From Coniochaeta sp. PMI_546 (Eukaryota > Ascomycota > Sordariomycetes > Coniochaetales > Coniochaetaceae), in contig MU271162.1 in NCBI GenBank assembly GCA_021432605.1, forward strand, positions 257,721 to 321,720: 64,000 bases of DNA, given 5' to 3'. Shown here one piece after another: positions 1 through 9,514 of the stretch. The notes below the pieces were generated by a model that saw nothing but the letters and a program-made list of their open reading frames with translations, was not told the DNA's origin and searched no databases. The first letter of the stretch is position 1; each line of letters opens with the position of its first letter. The position numbers and the translations under genes were made by a program.

Positions 1-150
1 AAGGGCTTCATCCATGAGTTTCCAAGATATGGACCTGGACTTTGATAGAAGCCTGAGTCGAGCCAGAAGACCTTGTCGGTGTAGTCCATTAGCAGTTGCG
101 GGTGGAGAAAGTCGATCGCGCCAGAATTGACCCGGTCAAGCGCTGTCAGG
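1..150 (-). CDS. Partial unrecognised coding region running off the left edge
   Basis: On the minus strand, from about position 150 down to the window edge, one frame stays open and reads as protein-like sequence rich in aromatic residues (it includes DFLHPQLL, VFWLDSGF and PGPYLGNSW). A possible intron acceptor (CCTGACAG) lies near 140, so this may be an internal exon. I do not recognise the family. Too little is visible to give a function, a start or a true exon limit. It could also be a chance open frame, hence the low confidence. Confidence 0.3.
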
Positions 151-1023
151 CATATTGGAGGGAGAGGAGGAGATGAAGGATCCTGCAGAGGGAGCGTCCA
201 CGATTGTGTCGTAAGCCCACATTCCACGTGTGGCCGTCCAGCACGGGTCTTAGCTATGACCCGCCGTGGAAGACTCGGCGTTGGTTTCACCCGCCACACT
301 CTGAATTTGGAGTCCTCTTTCCTTGAAGCCGGCCCGACCGTGGCTATCAGAGCTCTTCGATCCCCTCTCAGCTCTTGGTTGCTTGGCCGAGGCCCGTACC
401 CAAAACAGTGGACCCCAAGTCTGGCACAGCGCTTACATGTCGGTGTAGCTTCGTCGCACTTCTTCTTTGTCTGGAGGCGACAAGTCCAGCATCCAGACTT
501 GGTGCGGACCATGACAGTAAATGAGCTTCCTGCCGAGAAATAGCTTTCTGTTCAGATGAAATAAGCTAGAATGTAGAACATCACGCGTCACGAGTGGAAA
601 TATCATGAGGGTTCGTCTGACGTAAGCACCACTGCTTGGAGGTCTGGCACAGCGACGTATGCCAAGTAATTTGAAAGAATTACTAATCCAGCTTATTATC
701 AAGAGAGTTCGCCGACTGTTGCTTGATGTTGTAAATGTCAATACGCGTCGAATGTAGAAAGGAATCCGATGCTGTTGATGACTTTGAAGGCCTGTTTGAT
801 ATTGCCGATGACCAAGTTGGACTGTCAGAGGTCCGGAGGGGGAGGGACAGATGGGCCATTTGATGCTATGACCTAGATATATCCATGAAAACCATTGGCT
901 CGGGTTAGATTTGGATTGCGATGTCTTTGGCCTCACGCGTGTATGTATGGGGCGACTTGGTGACGGCATGAACCGCGAATAGTCTCATCTCATCTAATGG
1001 TATTGATCCTTGACGGTAGCTGA
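151..1023. other. Intergenic, no supported gene
   Basis: About 870 bases between the edge fragment and the stop codon of the MDR oxidoreductase. An open frame of 178 codons exists on the minus strand (433-969), but its composition is Ser/Arg/Pro rich without any recognisable motif. I see no RNA gene or repeat here. Confidence 0.5.
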
Positions 1024-2236
1024 TCAATCAGCAACCTTGATGCACACTTTCCCTTGATGCTTTCCCGACGACATGTACTCATATGCCTCTTTGAGCTGCT
1101 CCAAAGTGAATATCTTTGGATCGATGACAGGACGTAGACTTTCCACATTGGCCTCAATAGCGCGGCACATTTCCTCCATCTGGACACGGTTGCCAACCCA
1201 TAGCCCGCGGGCGGTGAAGAGTCTCCCCCATGCGTCTAGTAGGGTAGGCACTGGTCCCTTAGACTCCATGCCGCCAACGAAGCCGACAACGCTGATGGTA
1301 CCATCAAGCTTGACACTGTTAACACTCTGTGTCAAGGACGTTCGGCCCGTAACCTCGACGACAACGTCTACGCCACATCCCCCGGTCAGTTTCTTTGCTG
1401 TCGCACCCCAGCTGATGTCTTCGCGGTAGTTGATGACGTGGTCGGCCCCAAGTTGTTTGAGAAGCTGGGCTTTCTCATCTGTGCTCGTCGTGGCAATCAC
1501 CCTTGCACCGACCGCTTTGGCGAACTGGACAGCAAATGTGCTTACTCCACCAGTACCCTGTGTCAGCACCCATTGGCCCGCCATGAGCGGCCTACCGGGC
1601 AAGCCAAATAGTGCATTCCAGGCGGTCACTCCTGCACAGCTAAGCGTTGCTGCTTCAACGAAGCTCAGACCCTTGGGCATAGTCACCAGTCCTTGCTCGT
1701 CGAAGACTCCGACCGTCCGCAGAGTACCGTCGAGCGTAGCACCCAGGCTGGTTGTCAACGCCTTCTCGGTGGGCGGTCCTCCAACGTTCTTGGGTAGGAG
1801 CATTGTGATGACCTCGTCCCCAGGCTGGAATCGACTAACATGCCTGCCAGTGGCTAGCACTGTTCCAGCACCATCGGAGCCCGGTACAACGCCGTCTTTG
1901 ACCTCCCAAGGATATTCCCCCTTGGTCACGAGCAGGTCACGATACTAAGAGACTTTATGATTATTGTATGTCGCGCAATGCTGGAGAGGAAATACCTGCA
2001 TTGAGACTAGCACCCTGTACTGATCGCAACAGCGAGAGTTAGCGGATAGGGCGACTCTTGGTTTGTAGACATAAAAGAAACCATAACGGCCCCCAGACAG
2101 AAGTTTACGTACTCTTCACTAGCACCTCGTTGTCGCCTAAGTCAGGCAGGGGCTGTTCTACGTATTCCAGAGAATCGATGCCATTTTCTCCTGTCACTGT
2201 CCACTGCTTGGAATTTATTTGCAATGGTTCGGCCAT
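1024..2236 (-). CDS. Medium-chain dehydrogenase/reductase (zinc-type alcohol dehydrogenase-like)
   Basis: Predicted soluble NAD(P)H-dependent oxidoreductase of the MDR superfamily, about 354 aa in three exons (2113-2236, 2000-2019, 1024-1944), total length a multiple of three. The start ATG at 2234-2236 opens with MAEPLQINSKQWTV. The N-terminal GroES-like half has ASLN-YRDLL and VVPGSDGAGTV. The Rossmann half has the dinucleotide loop GTGGVSTFAVQFAKAVGARV. The C-terminal end (GKHQGKVCIKV) is normal for the family. I see no clear catalytic or structural zinc cysteine cluster, so it is closer to the fungal zinc-type ADH-like/quinone oxidoreductase branch than to classical ADH. Exon 2 is only 20 bases and its donor appears to be GC rather than GT. 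This junction was chosen because it restores the conserved IQGASLNYRDLL stretch. The substrate is unknown. Confidence 0.85.
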
Positions 2237-3549
2237 CGAGTATGAAATAGTCTGATTGTAAATAACAAGCAAGCCGGAAACTTGCTATGGAGTAAGAGTG
2301 CCATTGAGTAGATAAATCGCGGTGCGCGGTGACTTTCGTAACGTATTTTGATTTCTAAGCAAGATGCAGATGCCATTCCATCTTCGATTACCAAGTTCTC
2401 ATCACCGAGGTCGCCGGTAGGACGATGCGCACATGGTTCCACTCCACATATCTACAGGGCAATCATGAGTCCAAGAAATTTATGGAGTGTCTACTCAGGC
2501 ACAGTCTCGACCTAGTATGTCAGAACTGAGGAATAGGACGTCGGACTTTGGAACTTCAAGTCGTCTTAAGATGAGTAGTAACATATGGCTCTGGCGTAGA
2601 GCGTCACATACGGTACTGCGGGCTTGAACTGCTAATAATAAATCCCATCATTGAAGGCTAGAGTGTAGTGTAGAATTAAGGGTCAAAGCATTCGTACCTG
2701 AAAAAAGATTGTATATCAGAGTATTCGGGTCCCAAGTCCTTCACTGCCGTGATCCCGTGGATAAGTTCAGACTGCCGGCCAGTGGGATCTGGACCATCTG
2801 GTGTACAAAGGTTTGACATATGGACAGAGATATGTGCGCATGTCGCAATCTCGATCATGAAATGCGTTCTTGTCAAAGCGACTTGTCGGGCCGGTTGATT
2901 AGGATCCGAGAAAATCTTTACCTCTCGTACCTGAATATCGAGCAAATTGCGGATGATGCGGTCCGTCTTGGCATATTCCCTGAATGCTTGCATATTCCGC
3001 AATAAGATGGGAGCTTCCTAATGCTTCACCTATATTATAAGTTGACATGCGGGTCGCAAGACACTAACAACGATGTATGGGCTGTACTCTGTGTCCCGAC
3101 CTAGGATGCCCTTGATCATAATGGAATACAAACGCAGAGCGGACCTCATCCTCGGACTCCAGGTCGCGCTTCTCCAAAACCATAACCGGTTTTTTTTTTC
3201 TCGTGATCCCTCTAGGCAGTCTGCTGCGAGATCGTACCGCTCATCAGTTCCGCTTGTTCGCGGCTAAACATTTCGATCTATGCTGCATGGATCTCACCCA
3301 TTAGGCTGGGCATACTCGGTTACCAAGATGATATGTGCTTCCGGGGCAGGATGTGCAATATAGGCATGTTGCACCGCTTTGGAAATGGACCCAAGTCCTT
3401 GACATCGATCGTCATATGAATGGCCACTTAAAAGATGCCCATCCCGGTTGGAAGGCAACCCTTACCTCTCCGTCGTGATCCCCTGCAGCCCTAATCCAAC
3501 ATTCTTGTAATCTTGTTTGACCAACGGTTCGAGGCATCAAGCACAAAAA
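2237..3549. other. Intergenic region with possible gene relic
   Basis: About 1.3 kb between divergently transcribed genes: the MDR oxidoreductase upstream on minus and the beta-propeller gene on plus. Part of it (about 2676-3450, minus) reads as broken protein-like stretches, described separately. The remainder should hold both promoters. A T-run lies at about 3190-3200. Confidence 0.4.
2676..3450 (-). pseudogene. Possible degraded or heavily split gene, unrecognised
   Basis: The minus strand between about 3450 and 2676 gives several protein-like segments in changing frames. One near 3300-3420 reads AYIAHPAPEAHIILVTEY, then QPNG, TGA, DPCSIDRNV, TAG. Further pieces follow near 3190-3290. A 108-codon open frame with a balanced composition covers 2676-3002. 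The stops fall inside otherwise sensible sequence, which suggests a decayed gene, although a multi-intron gene is not excluded. I do not recognise the family with confidence and give no function. Confidence 0.25.
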
Positions 3550-4918
3550 ATGACGACCGCCAACATGTTGCTGTCCATACTCCTGGCTGCTCCTGCATCC
3601 GCTGAAATACTATTCGCGACATCCTACAACGACCACGCACTAACAACGCTGAACCTGACCGGATCGTCACTGTCGGTGGTCTCGAAGTCGTATGCTTGCG
3701 GGTCAGAACCGACCTGGTTGACGCTGGACTATGCCAACTCTGTTTTGTACTGCTTGAACGAGGGTTGGGGCGGTAATGCGTCCATCACGTCTTATAAGAC
3801 AGGCGCCAGTGGCGCCTTGACCGAGTTGGACTTCTTGCCCGTACTCAAGAGCCCGGTCGCGTCCACGCTTTTCGGGGCCAACAACTCACAGCTTGCTGTG
3901 GCTTTCTAGTAAGTTGGGGGCGCCTCTAATATGTTCTTCCAATGTCCAGAAAAGGGCTTGGATTGGTGGTAGTGCTGGAATTACCTCTGATGAATTGTCT
4001 GGGCACGCTGACAAGCATCGCTAGCGATACATCGTCATTCGGCACATTCTCTGTGGGAAACGCGAAGGACCTGGCAGCTCTGCAGCTAGAGACATACACA
4101 CTGCCTGCGCCAGGCCCCGTGCCCGATCGCCAGGACGTTCCGCATTTGCACGACGCGATCCTCGACCCCACCAAGCAGTTCCTCCTAGTGCCCGACTTGG
4201 GGTCAGACCTTGTCCGTGTCTATAAGATCCCGGCCGGGGTCGCGTCCGCGTCTGTCAAAGAAGTAACGCCAATCAAGGCTCTTCCGGGGTCCGGCCCCAG
4301 ACATGGTGCATTCGCTGTGGTGGGCACAAACACGTTCTTCTATCACGTCAACGAGCTCTCGAACAGCATCACCGGATATACTGTGGCATACAAAGGTGAC
4401 GCAGCTCCTGAATTCACTCGAATTTTCGACTTCAGCACCCATGGGCCGGGTGGTAGCGTTCCCAAGGGGACCAAGGCTGCAGAGATTGTTGTATCGGTAC
4501 GTATAATTGCGCGGACAGAACCTAACCCCGGGAACGCTCCAGTGCTCACATTGATTTCGTACAGCCGGACCAGAAATTTGTCATTGTCTCGTCCCGCGGA
4601 GAGAATTCGCTCACGTTTCCCAACCTCGACGCAGCCAACACAACGGCACTGCCCTCCGATCCGCTCGTCTCTTTCGCCATCGACGACAAGACTGGCCAGC
4701 TGTCACTTGTCCAGACAGCCCCGGCTGGTGGTCGGAATCCTCGGGGCTTCTCCTTGAACAAAGCTGGGACTTTGGTTGCCTCTGCTCTGCAGGACGACAA
4801 CCGCGTTGTGGTAATTGAACGTGATGTGAAGACTGGTCTGCTAGGGAAAATCGTGGCTCACGCTACAGTTGGTGAGGGCGACGGGAATGGTCCAAACTAT
4901 GCGCTTTTCAATGAATAG
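3550..4918 (+). CDS. Secreted lactonase / muconate-cyclase-like seven-bladed beta-propeller
   Basis: Member of the 6-phosphogluconolactonase / carboxy-cis,cis-muconate cyclase-like propeller family, often extracellular in fungi. The start at 3550 gives a clear signal peptide (MTTANMLLSILLAAPASA) followed by EILFATSYNDHALTTLNL. The family hallmark is seen as PVPDRQDVPHLHDAILDPT, then FLLVPDLGSDLVRVYKI. Later blades have RGENSLTFP and AGGRNPRGFSLN. The end NGPNYALFNE is followed by TAG at 4916. Exon 1 is 3550-3908 with donor GTAAGT. Intron 2 is 4497-4564. Exon 3 is 4565-4918. The acceptor of intron 1 is uncertain: 4015/4016 keeps the frame but is a weak site, and a few residues expected in this family (a GGSAGIT-like stretch readable just upstream) would be lost. 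A small frame defect is therefore possible. The substrate is unknown. Confidence 0.78.
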
Positions 4919-5118
4919 ATTCACAACGAAGAATATCTCTAGTGATGCTACACAAGTCTGAGCACGAGGGCGAGAAATGGTACTGAAAAAGGCGCCACGA
5001 GGGTGGAATGGCAATGCGTGAAGCTATTAGGTGAATACCTCAAAAACTATCTTAGGGTATATATCGGCGTTACAATGGACGAGCATGCTGTTGCGTTTAG
5101 TTCCTTGTTGCGATCTTG

Positions 5119-7297
5119 TCAGATCTGGGTGGAATGCTGCGGGGAGTTGTCGAGTTCCATGATGCTGACCCCTTCCTGCGCAGTGGTTCGGTTCTGGCCT
5201 GTTCTTCTGTCCACTCCGAGGCGAACAGTTGTCGCATCAGTACTCAAGTGGTACGAGCGAACAAAGGTGTTCAAGAGTAGGGAGATGCCGCCGACGACGA
5301 CGTACTGTTTCGAGGGTGGATTAATAACTGACGCGTCCTATCCCGCAACGCACAGAGCCCGTATGTATGACTAACAGGTTGGAGAAGAGAAAAATGCACT
5401 CACCATGATCCATACAGCGCGTAGTGACCGAAAGTACGCCATTCTTACCGCTGTTTGCTGGCCTGCTGGCAAGCCTGCAATGAGTTCCACACTTGCCAAT
5501 GCATTTTTTCCGCTAAAATTGACGGCCACCTCCGGGTCGAATGACCGTAGCAGCTCGACACTGTTGACGTTCATGCGGTTCTGGAAGATGACACCGCCAA
5601 GGACAATCGCGATAGATGTCGCAATGGACCGAAGGAAGCTCATGGTCGCTGTCACTGCAGCAGTATCGAGTTCGCTGGCGGCGGCGAGCGCAGCCAGGAG
5701 GGGTGGCTCTATGTTCATCCCAGCACCAATCCCGGTGATGATCTCGAAGATCATGAGTTTTGCAAGGCCTTCTCCGTACTCGAGGTTGATGAAGAGCCCA
5801 GCACCAAGTATCAACATGGCCTGAGAGACATACATGATTGGTAAGTATATCCCCGTCATCTGGATGAACGTGCCGGTGCATGCAGCCGACAGAGAGCTCG
5901 AAACAATGAGAGGAACCAAATGAACTCCAGACGTCAAGGAATCGGCACCGAGCACTGATTGGGAGTAGAGTGGTAGATAGTAAGAGAGACCTATGAGAAC
6001 GAAAAAATTGCAAGAGAAAACGGCATAGGCGGCGACAGAAGACCGATTGACGAACAGCCGCAGCGGTATCACGGGGTTGACGGCCAGCTTCCACTCGTTG
6101 AGGATGAAGATGCCTACGACAACAGTGCCGAAGGTCAGAAGACATATGACGGTTGCGGATGACCAGGGATATGTCACGTCGCCGAACTCCAGTCCGAGGA
6201 GGATCATTAGTGTAGACCCGACGATGAGCAGGCTACCGGTCCAGTCGATGGCCTTGAGGCCGGCAAGCACAGGGGTATGTGGTGTTGGGACCTTCAAGAA
6301 GAGAAGAAGGACAACAAAGACAACTGCGCCTATTGGCACTGCAAGCAACGGCGTAAGCTTAGCACAACGAATGAAACACATGGAATGGGTATGGCAGTGG
6401 AGGATCGGAGGACCTACGATTGAGCCAGAAACACCATCTCCAGCTGCCATGCAGGGATTTAACGTCAGCGATGGTGAGTAAACAAGAAAGCATGAATCAT
6501 GACAAGACTTACTCCAGTCGACTCGTGAAGGTACCGCCAATTACCGGACCAACGGCACTTCCAACCGCCCACACGATCGAAGTGATGGCGAGATAGAGCC
6601 CGCGGTCTCTCAACGAGAACGTGTCGCAGATGATGACATTCACCATAGTCCCCATACCGGACGCGCCCAAGCCCTGAACGACACGACCAGCGACCAAAGC
6701 ATCCATCTGCGGTGCCAGGGCACAGAGCAGGCTGCCGGCGAGGAAAAGGCTCAGCGCCGCGAGGATGATGGGCTTCCGTCCCCATATGTCGGCCAAAGAA
6801 CCCCAGACGGGCGTGGCGGCGGTGCTCGCGAGCACAAAACCACTGCCGATCCAGACGTAGCCGGCGGTGGAGTGGAAGGAGGCGACGATTGCTGGGATGG
6901 CCGGCGTCACGATTGTGAGGTCCAGCGAAGAGAGAAGGACCGAGAGGCAGAGAGGGATCATGATCAGTGCGATGGTGGCAGCTGGCGGCCGTGTTGCCGG
7001 CACCGGTGCGTCGACATCGAGCCTTGGACTCACGTCAGAGTCTTCAGGGACAGTCCTGCTAGGTCTTGGTTGGGTCTCTGACGATAATGACCCGACAGGT
7101 GATGCAATGGACGAATTGCCATTGATCTGGTCACCAGCCTTGAATGGCGCTTGATGCTCGTTTCCAGGAGCATCTTGTTCTCGACAATGGCTGATCGATG
7201 GCGGAATGTGTGCTGGAGGAGGTTCGTCTCGGTCGGCCCTACTGACTGCCAGCGCTATAGCAGCGGTGGACGACCGTACACCAAACATGGCCGCCAT
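5119..7297 (-). CDS. MFS transporter, DHA2-type 14-TM drug:H+ antiporter
   Basis: Plasma-membrane major facilitator, about 643 aa in four exons (6513-7297, 6418-6443, 5404-6338, 5119-5304), the lengths summing to a multiple of three. A hydrophilic N-terminus of about 100 residues precedes the first helix (IALIMIPLCLSVLLSSLDLT). Family motifs include the loop 2-3 motif A (WGSLADIWGRKPIILAAL), GRVVQGLGASG and the motif C stretch AVGSAVGPVIGG. The microexon 2 (26 bases) encodes WRWCFWLN, completing the conserved stretch before LPIGAVVF. The last exon carries one helix (YVVVGGISLLLNTFV) and a hydrophilic tail ending ...HSTQI. The long helix count and motif C place it among drug/toxin exporters. 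It sits about 11 kb from the bZIP gene, so a link to the biosynthetic genes is only possible. It could equally be an independent resistance pump. Confidence 0.88.
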
Positions 7298-7644
7298 CAG
7301 AACCGAGTAACCATCAATATGACGCGGAAATCAGGCACGCGCGTCGTGTCGAAGTCGATTTTGAATAAAAAACAATCACGGATAGCAGGTAGACCTTGAC
7401 TCGATAGTTGCAATGTGGGAAGGAAATCTTGGCTTTCCGGCAGACCCGACCGAAGGATAGCGCCCCCTGACACCAGCGGACCCCGCATTATCCTCTGTTA
7501 TGGCACTAAATTTTCAGCACGTATTGCTGCCCGTTCCCTCCAGAACTCCAGGCTTTTCAATTCCCTTCCAGCTCAAACCTCAACTCCGAAAGTACCTATC
7601 TAATATTATCATACACGACAACGTGTCTACTGGCATGAGACATA
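7298..7644. promoter_or_regulatory. Short intergenic region upstream of the MFS gene
   Basis: 347 bases between the 3' end of the A1-like protein gene and the start of the MFS gene, both on minus. It must hold the MFS promoter. I see no repeat, RNA or distinctive operator here. Confidence 0.4.
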
Positions 7645-9514
7645 TTAACCAGGAACCTCGTATAAGCCACGATGTGCCGGCCCTGCGGCATTAGCTGGCC
7701 AGTTTGATGAATGCCCCGGATCACTATAGGGCGATCCTGGCGCCTCGACACCATACCGCGAAGCGCCCGACTGCAAGCTATTATGTCGGTACTGATCCAC
7801 GTACTTGTTGGGCCAGTTCGGACTCTGATGCGACTCCAAATACACACCGGGAGGGTACTCTGCGTGGCTCATGCCAGGACTTGCAGCTTGGCTCGGGTAG
7901 CCACTGTTCGCGAGGGCCTGCTTCCGCTTCTTATGTCGCGTCCAGCAGAATAGCGCGATCGCGAAGACGAGAAGAGCGCCTCCGCCAACTGCTCCACCGA
8001 TGATTGCGCCGAGCGGAACGCTGCTTCCGGAGGTTGTGCCGGTGCCGCCTCCGCCTGTTGTACCATTCCCCGAGGTGCCGTTCGCAGCACTGTTGCAGCC
8101 GAGTGGGACGTAGCTGTTCGGCTGAGGATCGACGGCCGCGAGCGCAAGTCCGAATTGACTAGTCTCATAGTTGACCGCGAGGTAGCTCTGCAAACCTCGA
8201 AGTTAGCCTCATTTTCAGCTTCCCGTAGGTCAAGTCAATCAGGTGTACTCACCCTCGAGAGGAATATCTTGCCGAGGGTAGGGACCTCGCCCGCACCGGT
8301 CGGGACATTCAGAATCTGGAGATTCGTGATTCCCGGCACGGCTTGCTTGTTGCCAAGATTGTCGAAGCCGAGGAGTGGCCGCTGCAACTCGTACGCAGGC
8401 AGAGTTGTGGTGTATCCGCTGTCAAGGGTGATGGACAGGGACCAGTCACCCACGCGACTCGAGTCGTAGGGCAGGCCCAACTCAGTGAAGGAGAGGTTGT
8501 TCGCTTCCTCGTTGGCATACACCTGCAGGAGGGTTTCGTTGAAGCCGGTGATCTGCTTCCAGTTCAGGAGCATGCCCGGTGTGAAGCGAAACAGGTTGTC
8601 GTACGGCTCGATGCACGCCTCGACGACTTCTGCATTCGATTGAATCGGGATCACGTCCCCGTTTGAGAGCGTGACAGTCATGTGGGTGATCTTCGTCCGC
8701 AGCGGGCAGGGCCTGTCCCCTGCCATGTTGCTCACATTGGACCAACTGAAGGAGCCGTCGGTGCGCCCGGCATTATAACCGCCAATGACTAGCTCGCCAT
8801 TCCTCGCCTTGACGAGCGATTGCGAGCCCGCATCAAGAGCCCAAGACTTGGAGCCGGCTCGTCCCTGGCGGACCGCGTCGTTTAGGAAGACCGAGTCTTT
8901 GCCCAACCCAATCATGCCAGCATTCGAGTTGTTCCCATACTGATTAAGCGCGATGCCCGCTCCGTACAGAGCCACATTCGTGTTGGGGAAGTTGATCTTG
9001 TCATAGCCCACCTTGGTGAACCCTGGTGCGTTGAAGTGCTCCCATGTCGGGTTGCTGCGTGTGTCGTTGTAGTTGGAGAGGGAGACATCGGTCCATGTTG
9101 TCGACGAGTTCTCGTTGAAGAAGCCACCGCGGAGCGCTTCACATTTGTGAGGCTCGAGGGTATTTGAGACGACGCAAAGACTCTGCTGGGAGACCAAGGT
9201 CGAATTGATGACCGTCGATGGGACAAGACATAGTCTCTGCGGCGGCGTGCCAACCTCCACGAGGTTTCCCCAAGAGATGACACCAGACGCGAAGGTGCAG
9301 TTCCGCAGCGATATGGCAAAGGTTGTATTGGAACAGCTGGTTTGTGCGCTTCCCAGTCTGATCTGTGATGATTTAGTCAACGCTTCAAGATGTCACACAT
9401 ATAATATCCTAATGTCAAGACAAGGTAATCATCACTGGGGCTCATAGCTCAGTCACCACTTACAGACGCAACGACCCACGCCGCAATAACTATTCCTCGA
9501 AATGCGCTGAACAT
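7645..9514 (-). CDS. A1 (pepsin-like) aspartyl protease family membrane protein, probably non-catalytic
   Basis: About 567 aa in three exons (9464-9514, 8253-9362, 7645-8187), with GTAAGT and GTGAGT donors and a total length divisible by three. The first exon is a signal peptide (MFSAFRGIVIAAWVVAS). The pepsin-fold domain follows. The N-lobe has VEVGTPPQRLCLVPSTV: the stretch after TPPQ, where active pepsins have the first D-T/S-G, reads VPST, so the first catalytic Asp is missing. The C-lobe keeps ITLDSGYTTTLPAYEL, so the second DSG is present. After it come a Gly/Thr/Ser-rich linker, one transmembrane helix (AIIGGAVGGGALLVFAIALF), a basic stop-transfer (RHKKRK) and a cytoplasmic tail of about 100 residues. 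This is the layout of fungal cell-surface A1-family proteins. Without the first Asp it is more likely a binding or sensing protein than a protease. Multiple NxS/T sites suggest glycosylation. Confidence 0.82.

Noticed and set aside
433-969. 178-codon minus-strand frame near the left edge
   Set aside because: Low-information Ser/Arg/Pro composition, no motif, no convincing splice partners.
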